From contig NZ_CP011114.1 of the NCBI RefSeq assembly GCF_000993825.1, forward strand, positions 3,162,001 through 3,226,000: a stretch of DNA of 64,000 bases, written 5' to 3'. Position numbers and translations under genes: made by a program. The stretch's first letter is position 1; each line of letters starts with the position of its first letter. Below the pieces are notes generated by a model. The model was given only the letters and a program-made list of their open reading frames with translations, was not told the origin of the DNA and did no database searches. Positions 1 to 7,810 of this stretch are shown here, one piece after another. The DNA is from Paenibacillus durus ATCC 35681. GTDB lineage: Bacteria > Bacillota > Bacilli > Paenibacillales > Paenibacillaceae.

Positions 1-48
1 GAAAGTATAACGCATGGGCCAATTGGAAATGATCTCCTGACGGATGTC

Positions 49-513
49 CTATTTGTTTTTGGCGTACAGCCAGTTGTAATAACTTGCATGTTTAATCTCG
101 TCCGTCATAATCTCGAATATCCAATCTCTGTACTGGGGATTGATATGCAGATAGATCGTACGGTATTTTTCAAAAGCTTTTAACTCGCCTAACAATGCTT
201 TTTCAATCCCCTCCAAATAACTGGCGGGCAGTTGTTCAGGAGCTCCGTCCGCCACGGCAGGAGCCTTGCCCGTCAATTGTGTATATAAAGTTCTGAACAT
301 CGTCCTATGCTTTCTCTCATCATCGCGAATGCCTGTAATGACCTCTTTCTGCTGCTGGGTAGGCGCAAGCTTGATGAGAAAATCATAGAACAATTCATCG
401 TTGCGTTCCCCTTGAATGGATTGCTGGATAAGCCCAATCACCATATCGCTGCTGCGATGGTAGGGCCAGTTGGCTAACGCAGGCTGGGGAATAATATAAG
501 GTTGATAATACAT
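49..513 (-). CDS. Ferritin-like domain protein
   Basis: Predicted four-helix ferritin/rubrerythrin-like protein of 154 residues, possibly binding a di-metal centre. The repeated motifs QGERNDELFYD, IRDDERKHRTMF and later GELKAFEKY and TDEIKHASYYN give E and ExxH pairs in the order expected for this fold. The frame is open further upstream to 696. I chose the ATG at 511-513 because an AAGGCGGTG Shine-Dalgarno lies ten bases before it and the upstream residues do not look like this family. Similar proteins in spore formers are often cell-surface or spore associated; that is family knowledge, not seen here. The real substrate is unknown. Confidence 0.75.
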   Translation of the reverse strand: MYYQPYIIPQPALANWPYHRSSDMVIGLIQQSIQGERNDELFYDFLIKLAPTQQQKEVITGIRDDERKHRTMFRTLYTQLTGKAPAVADGAPEQLPASYLEGIEKALLGELKAFEKYRTIYLHINPQYRDWIFEIMTDEIKHASYYNWLYAKNK

Positions 514-676
514 AGCTGGATGACACCGCCTTAACTGAGGTTTGAACCACTTGTTTACAGGGTATTCACCCATAGACCTGAGAGTGCCTAATGGCCGCCC
601 AGAAATATAGCCAGTAAAAAAGGCCAACCAGAAATCCCTGATTGACCTAATCATACGAAGGGTCAAGCCGTAGGCG

Positions 677-1039
677 TTAGACAAGAGGTGACTCAATCAA
701 TGTTGCGAATTTGAATGGGTGTGTATGACCATCGACTAATGTGGTTCGGCCGGTTACAAAATGTACGTGCTTCCCATTTCCAACCGGAATAGCCGGTCCC
801 GTTCTAATTCTTCTCAGATTATGAAAATGGTCCAGGAAATCCGTTCTTTCGAAATCAATTTCATGAACATGAGTCTTTCCTACCCGAATTGCTTGCCCTG
901 TAACGCCTGCAAAGCGATGGTTATGCCGGTCTGCGCCTGTTTCAGCCAGTTGAGTGCTGCCTTCAAATTCATGGACATGTCTCTGTGCCCGTTTAGGAGA
1001 TGTGGCTGTCTTCTTTACTGTGGGCCGTTTCTTTGGCAT
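677..1039 (-). CDS. His-rich YmaF-like protein
   Basis: A 120-residue protein with a basic N-terminus followed by regularly spaced His-x-His motifs: RHVHEFEG, RHNHRFAG, THVHEID, KHVHFVTG and GHTHPF. This spacing is that of the YmaF family of small Bacillus proteins of unknown function; metal binding is plausible from the His clusters but is inference. The start at 1037-1039 follows a strong GGAGGAG site eight bases upstream. It reads in the same direction as the ferritin-like gene and the GlsB-like gene, and all three may belong to a stress or spore-associated group. Confidence 0.75.
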   Translation of the reverse strand: MPKKRPTVKKTATSPKRAQRHVHEFEGSTQLAETGADRHNHRFAGVTGQAIRVGKTHVHEIDFERTDFLDHFHNLRRIRTGPAIPVGNGKHVHFVTGRTTLVDGHTHPFKFATLIESPLV

Positions 1040-1143
1040 CCGTTGTACTCCTCCTTAAGGTTATGCAACTTCACCACATCCTATTAAGGCAGCCATGGAT
1101 AAGTGCTGGGCTGAATCCAAACTATTTTGGGCATCCATGCCGT

Positions 1144-1401
1144 TTATCGTCTTCGGTAGCCATCCCCCCGCGCAATCGCGAAAAAAATAAGCAGCGCCAC
1201 TATTGCGCCGACAATCGACGGTACGACATAAAATCCTCCTACTACCGGTCCACGATTCCCAAGCAATTCTGTACCCAACCAAGATCCAACGAATCCAGCT
1301 ACGATATTACCAGCTAAGCCTCCCGGCACGTCTCTGCCAATCAGATTGCCGCTTAACCATCCAATCAATCCGCCAATAATTAATACCCAGAGCAGATCCA
1401 T
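1144..1401 (-). CDS. GlsB/YeaQ/YmgE family membrane protein
   Basis: An 85-residue protein with about three hydrophobic, glycine-rich segments (WVLIIGGLIGWLSGNLIG, LAGNIVAGFVGSWLG, IVGAIVALLIFFAIA). The pattern is that of the small transglycosylase-associated or GlsB/YeaQ/YmgE envelope stress proteins. The start MDLLWV was chosen because AAAGGAGG lies seven bases upstream; an in-frame upstream Met (1419) overlaps that ribosome site. The C-terminus is short and basic (GDGYRRR). The exact role of the family is not established. Confidence 0.85.
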   Translation of the reverse strand: MDLLWVLIIGGLIGWLSGNLIGRDVPGGLAGNIVAGFVGSWLGTELLGNRGPVVGGFYVVPSIVGAIVALLIFFAIARGDGYRRR

Positions 1402-1549
1402 TCCGTCGCCTCCTTTCAATGTTCAAGGTATGTTTGGGGCTGGAATGGGTGATCTCTTTTTCGCTTGAGGCCAGCCCGATGAGTGAGTATTGGTTTGATG
1501 TCTCACAGCTTTTTTGGAGCGCCGCTTAATAACATCACAAATTATCGGA

Positions 1550-1696
1550 TTAAGCTCCATCGTCCGGCATCCGGCCAAGCTGTTCGCAGGTCATCAGCGT
1601 GAAGCCGCTGCCGCCGAAGAAATCGACGGCTACATCCCTGCTTTGGCTGCTGTTCCGGATTTGGATGGCCAGTAACTGCAAAACGCTATTTGACAT
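1550..1696 (-). pseudogene. C-terminal remnant of a phage-type DNA methyltransferase
   Basis: The minus strand translates to a short piece ending LLAIQIRNSSQSRDVAVD, then FFGGSGFTLMTCEQLGR and a stop after MPDDGA. D-x-FGGSG-x-TL-x-x-CEQ-x-GR is the SAM-binding motif I segment at the C-terminal end of many N6-adenine/N4-cytosine methyltransferases of prophages (usual form DxFGGSGSTLIACEQTGR), including the preceding K/R-NSS. No N-terminal part is present upstream, so this is a fragment and not a working gene. It marks decayed prophage or plasmid DNA at the edge of an AT-rich accessory stretch. Confidence 0.7.
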
Positions 1697-2463
1697 TTTC
1701 TTATTTGGAGAAAATGCATCAAAAGGGCTCTTAGGAGTCCCTTTTTGGATTAGTTTTCATCTTCGAGTTGGCGAAAACAAGTCGGCACTTGGTCGGCTAC
1801 CGAGGCGGGTCTTTAAACCGCTGCTGCTTCCTCTTCACATTAATTCCTCCAAATAAATAAGCCGCCCAAAATGAGCGACTTCCGACTGAATATGTACGCA
1901 TTTCAGCGATAAAATGACAATTAATGAAAAAATTCACACGCTCTTTAAAGAATGGCGTTGGCCTATCGTCCGCAACAAAACGCTGCTTTTTATTTAAGAT
2001 ATTTACGGATTTTTGTTACAAAGGAGAACAAAACCATTTTACCGAGTTTCCGAAATTGTAGTCAAAATACTTTTTTCAAACCGCTTGTAAAATGACTCGT
2101 TTCCCTTCACATTCGTCAATTGGCGAAAGCCAGGGAGTATAGATTGGCATGATTTCTGCAGCCCTTCCTCAGAGTGATGAATGCAGCGAAAAGTTGTCAA
2201 AGATAATGTAAAGTAATTCGGTGTTATATAAGCGTTTCCAAATTATGTTTGAAGTCACTTTATTGTTTCCCTGTCTTCCTGTTAAACTACTTTTCCGGTT
2301 TGTAATTCAGCGTTCCAAAGAGCTTTACTCCTTAATGTTTTCCATATTTTTGTATACTGGTGTCCATGTGAAAATCAGTTGGACTATAGGGATTATTATT
2401 CACTAAATACTACACGAACTCAACTTTCTACTTATATCGACATTAAGTTACAAAATAAGCTCG
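1697..2463. other. AT-rich stretch without a convincing gene
   Basis: No reading frame here has both a ribosome site and a plausible protein. On the minus strand a GGAGGAATTA site precedes a GTG at 1836-1838 that opens a 13-codon frame closed at 1797. It looks like the start of a lost gene, which fits a decaying insertion beside the methyltransferase remnant. The rest (about 1860-2460) is low-complexity AT-rich DNA in which I see no RNA gene or repeat. Confidence 0.5.
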
Positions 2464-2493
2464 TTTACAATAAGTGAAATTTCGTGATATGAT
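2464..2493 (+). promoter_or_regulatory. Sigma-A-like promoter for the secreted coiled-coil gene
   Basis: TTTACA at 2464-2469 and TATGAT at 2488-2493 are separated by 18 bases. The predicted start of transcription is near 2500, which leaves a leader of about 210 nt before the TTG start at 2714. Confidence 0.55.
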
Positions 2494-2547
2494 TTCCAAG
2501 TCGAATTAGTTTATGAAATTATTTGAATGAATGCATGATATTTGAAA

Positions 2548-2617
2548 AAAATCGTTTATCAGCAACTTTGGACGGTCCGATGATAAACGATTTTAGCTTC
2601 TTTACTATGTAAAGAAG
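2548..2617 (+). promoter_or_regulatory. Two tandem hairpins in the 5' leader
   Basis: A perfect 14-bp inverted repeat, AAAATCGTTTATCA (2548-2561) with TGATAAACGATTTT (2581-2594), encloses a 19-base loop containing GGACGGTCC. It is followed at once by a second perfect stem, CTTCTTTAC (2597-2605) with GTAAAGAAG (2609-2617), and a T-rich run. Both lie between the promoter and the start codon. They could act as an attenuator, a transcript-stabilising structure or an operator; the sequence does not decide between these. Confidence 0.6.
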
Positions 2618-2713
2618 TAGTCTATTTTTATATATCATTCATTACAAGTGTTTTGCAAATCATGTTTCACTAGCTGATCGACTAACATAATTATTATTTG
2701 AGGAGTGAATGAT

Positions 2714-3625
2714 TTGAAGAATGTAGTAAAAAAAGCTTTAATGTGTGTAGTAATGTTTGCAATGATAGGCTCAGTTTCTACTTCTTTAGTACATGCAAGT
2801 AGTATTGAACAAACTGAAAACGAACAATTACAAACAGTTTCCGACAAAGCAAATGAAAAAATTAACAAATTGGATGCAGAAATTAATGCTTTAGAACAAA
2901 AAGAAATGGAAAAAGCAAGAAAAGAAACTGAAGGGAAATCTGCTGAAGAAATCGAGCAAATTATCAATACATTTAAAGCAGAGATTGAAGAAAAAACCAT
3001 TAAAATTCAATCTAAGTATGGTTTTGAACCAGTCCCAAATTCTGCTCCAGATTTTACACCAATGGTAGGGTCCGATAATATTTCCTTAAGTGATGGACTT
3101 ACCTACGACTCTTCTACTGGTGTATATTGCTTTACGGGGAGTTGGAATTGGGTTGATAATCAATATGACTTAACTGTTGATTTGGAAGATTTAGCTGCAG
3201 TTCGAATGACTAATCCTACCGGTTACCTCATTACAAAAAGTTACGCAAAAACTTTTGATCAATTAGGACAACAAACTGGATATGTTGATTATAATGGACA
3301 ACAAACTACAGACTCTAGAATCACAAAAAGATTTGAAGACTCAGCCGGTGTGGTTTTTAATGTTCGGGATGGTTACTATGTAACACAATTTCCAATTTAT
3401 TACACCGATAATGGTAAAATAACCATGTATTTCAAAAAATCTTCAAGTACAGCAGGCTCAAACAAAGTACTTCTTGATTTTCACCATAATTGGAAACAGT
3501 ATGATTGGTCTGCGTCTGCATCTTTTAATAACATAGGTCTAACTGGTGCTGGATATTCGCTGAATGTTTCTTATACTAAAGCCAATTATAATTGGCAAAG
3601 AGTTAGTGGGGGCAGAGTACTCTAA
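2714..3625 (+). CDS. Secreted coiled-coil protein of unknown function
   Basis: A 303-residue protein, not recognised. It has a clear signal peptide: basic start MKNVVKK, a hydrophobic core to about residue 25, and a likely cleavage after VHA (residue 28). Residues about 33-100 are a charged coiled coil (repeated E/K/Q heptads such as INKLDAEINALEQKEMEK). The C-terminal two thirds is rich in Thr, Tyr, Trp and Asn and looks beta-structured (YCFTGSWNWVDNQYDLTVDL). The TTG at 2714 is preferred over a GTG at 2705 because AGGAG sits eight bases before it. The gene is markedly AT-rich compared with the pyr and dcw genes, which suggests transfer. It could be an extracellular adhesin, toxin or matrix protein; none can be chosen. 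Confidence 0.75.
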   Translation: MKNVVKKALMCVVMFAMIGSVSTSLVHASSIEQTENEQLQTVSDKANEKINKLDAEINALEQKEMEKARKETEGKSAEEIEQIINTFKAEIEEKTIKIQSKYGFEPVPNSAPDFTPMVGSDNISLSDGLTYDSSTGVYCFTGSWNWVDNQYDLTVDLEDLAAVRMTNPTGYLITKSYAKTFDQLGQQTGYVDYNGQQTTDSRITKRFEDSAGVVFNVRDGYYVTQFPIYYTDNGKITMYFKKSSSTAGSNKVLLDFHHNWKQYDWSASASFNNIGLTGAGYSLNVSYTKANYNWQRVSGGRVL

Positions 3626-3653
3626 TTTTATTACCAACAGGATGTGACTGAAC

Positions 3654-3809
3654 TTGTACTTAAAAATTATCAGTATTTTGATTGGTGGGTCAATTATTTT
3701 CTTGATTATCGCCTCTATTTTTGAAACAGATCAGCCTGTTACAGATATTCTGCTTTCGTTAATATTATCTATTTTAGCTTACAATACATTTATTGAGCCA
3801 AAACGTTAA
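3654..3809 (+). CDS. Small two-helix membrane peptide
   Basis: A 51-residue frame beginning at TTG, with an AGGATGTG-like ribosome site just upstream. It has two hydrophobic stretches, about residues 5-23 (IISILIGGSIIFLIIASIF) and 31-47 (DILLSLILSILAYNTFI), joined by a short acidic turn (ETDQPVT). It lies 28 bases after the secreted coiled-coil gene, shares its low GC and ends just before a strong terminator, so both are probably on one transcript. The pairing suggests a partner role (anchoring, immunity or export), which is inference. Not recognised. Confidence 0.5.
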   Translation: MYLKIISILIGGSIIFLIIASIFETDQPVTDILLSLILSILAYNTFIEPKR

Positions 3810-3830
3810 TTATTAGTAATTCAAATTTCT

Positions 3831-3859
3831 GCTGTCGAGAAGATCTCGGCAGCTTTTTT
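3831..3859 (+). terminator. Rho-independent terminator and intron insertion target
   Basis: GCTGTCGAGA (3831-3840) pairs with TCTCGGCAGC (3844-3853) around a three-base loop; one pair is a G-U wobble. Six T follow. It closes the two-gene AT-rich unit. The group II intron remnant starts two bases after the T run. Confidence 0.9.
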
Positions 3860-3860
3860 A

Positions 3861-4085
3861 GTGCGCCTCACAGTCGCACCATCTAGGTGGTTCAAATCCA
3901 CCCGGTAACTTTACCCTTTAAAGTGCCGTAGCCGAAGCAGACATCCGGCAAAGAGATTGTCGGATGGGCAGGGTGTCTTCCGTGAGGAAGAATCCGAAGG
4001 GCCTGCAGGCAAAGTCCAGCCCGGAATGCAGTGAACCAGAGCTGGCGGCGATGCGGGGTGACTCGCCTAGAAAACGGGGAAACCT
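3861..4085 (+). mobile_element. 5' remnant of a group II intron (probably class IIC)
   Basis: The stretch begins with GTGCGCC, the conserved 5' end of bacterial group II introns, directly after a terminator T run, which is the insertion preference of class C introns. It goes on with domain-I-like elements: a GGTGG-TTCAAAT-CCACC hairpin, GAGGAAGAATCCGAAGGGCC, GGCAAAGTCCAGC and GGAATGCAGTGAACC. No reverse transcriptase and no domain V/VI are found before the next gene, so only about 225 bp survives. The right border is approximate. Confidence 0.7.
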
Positions 4086-4131
4086 ATACAATGGTGTATA
4101 TTTTGCAGGAAAACAAACAAAGGGAGATGAC

Positions 4132-4880
4132 ATGCAAATTGGTCCACAAGGAATTTTGGCGGAGATCAATCGCTACTTCATTAGTGAACCCTGTTCGCTT
4201 GCAGAAATCCCCGGCACTTGGTCTTCGGCCTCCGAGCCGCAGCAGGGACTGTTGCTGTCCTCCTCTGCTGATGACAAAATTGAAGTGGACGGTAAAATAG
4301 TGGACGGCACCATGCTGGTGACCCTAATGTCCGCTATTCGTTATATCCATCGGATCACAGCTACAGTCATTTCGCCGGACGGAATCAATTACGGCATTCG
4401 TATTTGGGATTCAGACTCTGATGCAATCCGGAACTTTGACGGCATCTCCTCCTATCCCTATAACCCGGAATGGGTTGTGAAAGCGGCGTACTTGTCTCCC
4501 GGTAAACACAGAACTGTATCCTTCGAGCTGTTTAATCAAGCAGGGCTTAACTCAAGATTTGCTCTCCCCAGGGGATATCAGATTTCAAATAAACGGGAAG
4601 CTATGAACTTGTTACGTATGCATTTTTCAATCAAATCGTTCTGACGTTCAAGGATTTGACGAATGGCCGTCAAACCTATGAGGCATTGCGTTTTCTGTTT
4701 ATCCAACCCGAAGCAGATGGAACAGTCGTTCTAGAATTCAATTACGCCTTTCTGCCCCCCTGCGCCTTCAATCAGTCTCTGTTATTTCCTTGCCCGCTTC
4801 CTCCGGCTCAAAATCGACTTCAATTCCCGATTGAAGCCGGCGAGCAGAAGCCTTTATTAAAAGATAACCAAAAAGCCTGA
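4132..4880 (+). pseudogene. DUF1684 protein gene with two frameshifts
   Basis: The ATG at 4132 has AGGGAG six bases upstream and reads a DUF1684-like protein through DGTMLVTLM, YGIRIWDSDSD and FDGISSYPYNPEWVVKAAYL. Near 4574-4578 the homology moves to another frame (IRFQINGK), and near 4600 to a third (YELVTYAFFNQIVLTFKDLTNGRQTYEALRFLF), which runs to the family's Cys-containing end PPCAFNQ...CPLPPAQNRL. Each join is explained by a one- or two-base indel. Two lesions within 30 bases suggest a decayed gene, although a poor sequence read could mimic this. DUF1684 has no firmly known function. Confidence 0.75.
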
Positions 4881-5036
4881 ATATACGGTTGTCATCATCC
4901 CTAAGTTTACCGCATTAACCTTACTCTTTCCTGATCGCCCTATTCACAAAAAGCTTTGAGCAAGCATAAACTGTGGTACAGAAGATGCGTCAGTTTATCC
5001 TTTTTCAAGATAAAGCTTAGGGAGGAAGGGAGAATC

Positions 5037-5345
5037 ATGGCTCCTCTCGGAAAACGCAAAAATTCAAGCTCCAAAAAGAAAACTACAGGTTCCGCACTTA
5101 AGGAAAGTAGAGGGCTTGAATTAACCGTGGCTGCGCTTTTGTTGACCGGAAAACTTAGAGTGGATTCCGTACAAATGTACACCGACGCTTCTCTTTTCGT
5201 CAGCCTGGTAGGCAGATACAAAAAATTAAGCGATTTAAGCGACAGCAATGTCGAAAAGCTGGTTAACTTTATGAATGATAACGGCAGCCTAACATTGAAC
5301 GATCTTATGGAAGCATTAAAAAAGAAAACCGGGAACAGCAAATAA
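5037..5345 (+). CDS. Small basic hypothetical protein
   Basis: A 102-residue protein, not recognised. The start at 5037 follows GGAGGAAGGG; the frame is open 27 codons further up but without a ribosome site. The first 30 residues are very basic (GKRKNSSSKKK) and low in complexity. The rest is predicted helical, with ELTVAALLLTGKLRVDSVQMY and later NVEKLVNFMNDNGSLTLNDLM. It lies 25 bases before the next small membrane gene and is probably co-transcribed with it. The architecture resembles small sporulation-time proteins only in size and charge. Confidence 0.6.
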   Translation: MAPLGKRKNSSSKKKTTGSALKESRGLELTVAALLLTGKLRVDSVQMYTDASLFVSLVGRYKKLSDLSDSNVEKLVNFMNDNGSLTLNDLMEALKKKTGNSK

Positions 5346-5370
5346 TCTCACGAAAAAGGTGGGGAATCTA

Positions 5371-5490
5371 ATGAGCGGCTTCGATGGAGAAAGTTTTGCC
5401 GGAAACATTCTTCTCATTATTGTTATTGCTTTGCTAATTTTCGGATCAACGGATATCGAGGATTTAACCGGCGCTCCGACTTCAACCTGA
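5371..5490 (+). CDS. 39-residue single-span membrane peptide
   Basis: The ATG at 5371 is preceded by AAGGTGGGG six bases upstream. The peptide has a short polar start (MSGFDGESFAG), one hydrophobic segment (NILLIIVIALLIFG) and an acidic tail (STDIEDLTGA). Size and layout recall the small YjcZ-type sporulation membrane peptides, but the Gly/Tyr-rich start of that family is missing, so I leave it unnamed. Confidence 0.55.
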   Translation: MSGFDGESFAGNILLIIVIALLIFGSTDIEDLTGAPTST

Positions 5491-5540
5491 ATAGATAGCG
5501 GAATCCTTCCGTACAACCGGTACGGCTGAAGTTCACAATA

Positions 5541-5568
5541 CCCCGGCAGGCATAATGCCTGAACGGGG
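5541..5568 (+). terminator. GC-rich hairpin after the small-gene pair
   Basis: CCCCG...CGGGG (5541-5545 with 5564-5568) encloses CAGGC...GCCTG (5547-5551 with 5557-5561). It lies 50 bases after the 39-residue ORF. There is no clear U run, so it may be a weak terminator or a transcript-end structure. Confidence 0.4.
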
Positions 5569-5620
5569 TTGCTGTCTTGTCTAGGCATCCATCCCCTACA
5601 AAAAGAATCCCGGGACAGCA

Positions 5621-5646
5621 AAAAACCCTTGCGCAGCAAGGGTTTT
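5621..5646 (-). terminator. Terminator of the tRNA transcript
   Basis: CCCTTGC (5626-5632) and GCAAGGG (5636-5642) form a perfect 7-bp stem with a three-base loop, flanked by A5 and T4, so it can work in both directions. On the minus strand it lies directly after the tRNA pair and is followed by a T run. Confidence 0.85.
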
Positions 5647-5653
5647 ATTGTAG

Positions 5654-5727
5654 TGGGCCCTGAGGGACTCGAACCCCCGACCAATCGGTTATGAGCCGAC
5701 CGCTCTAACCAACTGAGCTAAGGGCCC
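5654..5727 (-). tRNA. tRNA with CAT anticodon, probably tRNA-Ile2 (lysidine type)
   Basis: A 74-nt cloverleaf with GGGCCCT/AGGGCCC acceptor arms, D arm TAGCTCAGTTGGTTAGAGC, anticodon loop CTCATAA and T arm GGGGGTTCGAGTCCCTC. The body resembles the minor tRNA-Ile whose CAU anticodon is modified by TilS more than it resembles elongator Met. CCA is not encoded. Reading it as elongator Met is the alternative. Confidence 0.85.
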
Positions 5728-5768
5728 TGATCAAAATATCCGAAATAATAGCTGATGAACTCTTATGA

Positions 5769-5849
<81 letters not shown>

Positions 5850-5881
5850 TCAGTAATCATATTCAAACAGCAACAGTAAAT

Positions 5882-5910
5882 ATTATACGCTATACTATGG
5901 TGTAAGTCAA
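5882..5910 (-). promoter_or_regulatory. Strong sigma-A promoter of the tRNA pair
   Basis: On the minus strand TTGACT (5905-5910) and TATAAT (5882-5887) are separated by exactly 17 bases. The expected start of transcription is about 30 bases before tRNA-fMet. Confidence 0.85.
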
Positions 5911-5930
5911 GAAGCTCCAGCTAATCTTTT

Positions 5931-6095
5931 TCAAGGAAGAAACCGAACCCCATATTTCCCTTTGCGTGAACGATAAATTTCTACCAACTGCGGATCATGA
6001 TAGCCGTAAATCCAACCGTCCTGTTCGAGCCGTTTAGCCAGACAGCCTGCTTGAAATTTGGTTCTGAACAGCCTCGCAAAATATACCCAGTTCAT
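5931..6095 (-). CDS. Small conserved-looking protein, unknown
   Basis: A 54-residue protein, MNWVYFARLFRTKF at its start, followed by QAGCLAKRLEQDGWIYGYHD and a basic end. The ATG at 6093-6095 was chosen because GGGAGAAG lies about seven bases upstream; the frame continues to 6221 without a better start. The aromatic and basic pattern is that of a small soluble protein. It lies between the tRNA promoter and the end of pyrE. Not recognised. Confidence 0.5.
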   Translation of the reverse strand: MNWVYFARLFRTKFQAGCLAKRLEQDGWIYGYHDPQLVEIYRSRKGKYGVRFLP

Positions 6096-6205
6096 GCGCA
6101 TTCTTCTCCCTGTTATAAAATGATCAAGCCCGCTTTCTCCGTTAGCTTGCCCATATTTACAAAAAACTTGCGGCATCCAGATCATTGATCCGACGCCATA
6201 AAAAC

Positions 6206-6232
6206 AAAAACCGCCCTGCAATCGGACGGTTT
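6206..6232 (-). terminator. Terminator of the pyr operon
   Basis: On the minus strand CCGTCC (6224-6229) pairs with GGGCGG (6211-6216), and a T5 run follows. It lies 13 bases after pyrE, the last pyr gene. Confidence 0.8.
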
Positions 6233-6244
6233 CTTCAAAATCAA

Positions 6245-6886
6245 TCAGTTTCCAAAAGAGGATGGGTCACGTCTCCACGACTGAAGCAGCTCGACATCGC
6301 CAGCCACGATTTTGCCTTGACCCAGTGCAACGTCGATCAGCGTGCTGTAATTGGAGAGGCTTTGCAGCGGGATGCCCGCTTCCTTGAATGCATCTGTTGC
6401 ACGATCCAGTTCATAGCTGAAAATTGCCAGCACCGCAAGCGGCTCTCCTCCCGCTTCCTTCACGGCCTGCGCAGCCTTAATCGAGCTGCCTCCGGTCGAA
6501 ATCAGGTCTTCAATGACGATGACCTTTTGGCCGGGTGCAATGATGCCTTCGATTTGGTTCTGTTTGCCGTGTCCCTTCGCTTTGTCGCGGATGTAGGCCA
6601 TCGGCAAATTCAGCTTGTCCGCGACCCAGGCCGCATGCGGAATGCCGGCGGTTGCCGTTCCGGCGATGACTTCCGTGCCGGGATATTCGGCCGCAATCAG
6701 TTCCGCGAACGCGTCGGCAATATAACTGCGGATTTCCGGATACGATAAGGTAAGACGGTTATCGCAGTAGATCGGGGACTTAATGCCCGAAGTCCAGGTG
6801 AACGGTTCCTGCGGACGCAGCGCGACGGCTTCGATCTTTAACAGATAAGATGCAATTTGTTCACTTCTATTCAGCAATGGGCTCAC
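6245..6886 (-). CDS. pyrE: Orotate phosphoribosyltransferase
   Basis: Transfers ribose-5-phosphate from PRPP to orotate, giving OMP, the fifth step of UMP synthesis. The 213 residues have the type I PRTase layout: a flexible loop KAKGHGKQN (about 102-110) and the PRPP motif [13 protein letters not shown] (122-134). The start is GTG and overlaps the TGA of pyrF in a GTGA junction, so the two are translationally coupled. It is the last gene of the operon. The length is normal for Gram-positive PyrE. Confidence 0.96.
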   Translation of the reverse strand: MSPLLNRSEQIASYLLKIEAVALRPQEPFTWTSGIKSPIYCDNRLTLSYPEIRSYIADAFAELIAAEYPGTEVIAGTATAGIPHAAWVADKLNLPMAYIRDKAKGHGKQNQIEGIIAPGQKVIVIEDLISTGGSSIKAAQAVKEAGGEPLAVLAIFSYELDRATDAFKEAGIPLQSLSNYSTLIDVALGQGKIVAGDVELLQSWRRDPSSFGN

Positions 6887-7677
6887 GCTTGAATCATCTC
6901 CTTAATAATATGCTCAGCAGCCTGACGGGGGTCAGAAGCGGCTGTTATAGGCCGTCCTACGACCAGGAAGTGGCTGCCCTGCCGGATCGCCTGTCCCGGC
7001 GTCATGACGCGGCTCTGGTCGTCCAGCGAAGAGCCGGATGGCCGGATGCCCGGTGTCACGGTGCGGAAGGCTGGGCCGCAGGCTGCCGATATGACTGCGG
7101 CTTCCTGAGGCGACGCCACGACACCGTCCAGCCCGGCGGCTGCGGCGAGCTTCGCGTACCGGACAACCGTATCCGGCACCTCGCCGGGAATGCCGATCTC
7201 ACCGTTCATAACGGCCTGGCTGGTGCTGGTAAGCTGGGTCACGGCAATAACCAGCGGACGGGCAAGCGCGGGATTCTTGCGCAGGGCCGCATCGACGCCC
7301 TCTCTTGCGGCAGCCATCATGGCTGAGCCGCCGGATGCATGTACGTTGAACATGTCGACTCCAAGGGCGGTCACGCTCTCGGCTCCGCCTTTTACCGTGT
7401 TCGGGATATCATGCATCTTCACATCAAGAAACACGGAGTAGCCGAGAGACTTCAGCTCTCTGACAAAATCTGGTCCGGCGGCGTAGAACAGCTGCATCCC
7501 GACCTTCATGTAGCACGGGATGCCTTCCAGCTTGCCGATCAGCTCTTTCGCCTGCCCGGCATCCGGGTAATCAAGCGGGATCATCAGCCGATTGGCCATG
7601 CTCTCCCATTGCTTGTCCCGTGTAACGGTATTATCCTGCGCCGCAGCTCCCTGCAGTGGCTGCCTTTCTCCGGTCAT
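6883..7677 (-). CDS. pyrF: Orotidine 5'-phosphate decarboxylase
   Basis: Decarboxylates OMP to UMP, the last step of the pathway. The catalytic D-x-K-x-x-D is visible as [12 protein letters not shown] (Asp85, Lys87, Asp90), with the C-terminal phosphate loop [11 protein letters not shown]. The chosen ATG has AAGGAGTG seven bases upstream. It gives 264 residues with a 26-residue N-terminal extension over the usual ~238; an internal Met (7597-7599, [10 protein letters not shown]) with GGGAG close by is the alternative start. The 133-bp space upstream is where pyrK and pyrD stand in Bacillus; they are absent here. Confidence 0.95.
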   Translation of the reverse strand: MTGERQPLQGAAAQDNTVTRDKQWESMANRLMIPLDYPDAGQAKELIGKLEGIPCYMKVGMQLFYAAGPDFVRELKSLGYSVFLDVKMHDIPNTVKGGAESVTALGVDMFNVHASGGSAMMAAAREGVDAALRKNPALARPLVIAVTQLTSTSQAVMNGEIGIPGEVPDTVVRYAKLAAAAGLDGVVASPQEAAVISAACGPAFRTVTPGIRPSGSSLDDQSRVMTPGQAIRQGSHFLVVGRPITAASDPRQAAEHIIKEMIQA

Positions 7678-7810
7678 AACGACACTCCTTCGCTGAAATA
7701 TGAAAGCTTCCGCTTCCGAATCGATAGCATATAAATGCCCGGGCACAGCGGAACGGTCTGCGAGTTGACGCAAACCGTTCCTGTAATTCCCTGTGCCATA
7801 CGCACCATTC

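Noticed and set aside
1599..1856. An 85-codon plus-strand frame
   Set aside because: It lies antisense to the methyltransferase remnant at its start and has no ribosome site or domain.
2635..3000. A 121-codon minus-strand frame rich in Ser/Phe/Ile
   Set aside because: It is antisense to the Lys/Glu-rich coiled coil of the secreted protein; its composition is the complement of that region.
3880..3915. A tRNA-like T arm (GGTGG-TTCAAAT-CCACC)
   Set aside because: No acceptor, D or anticodon arm fits around it; it belongs to the domain I region of the group II intron remnant that starts with GTGCGCC.
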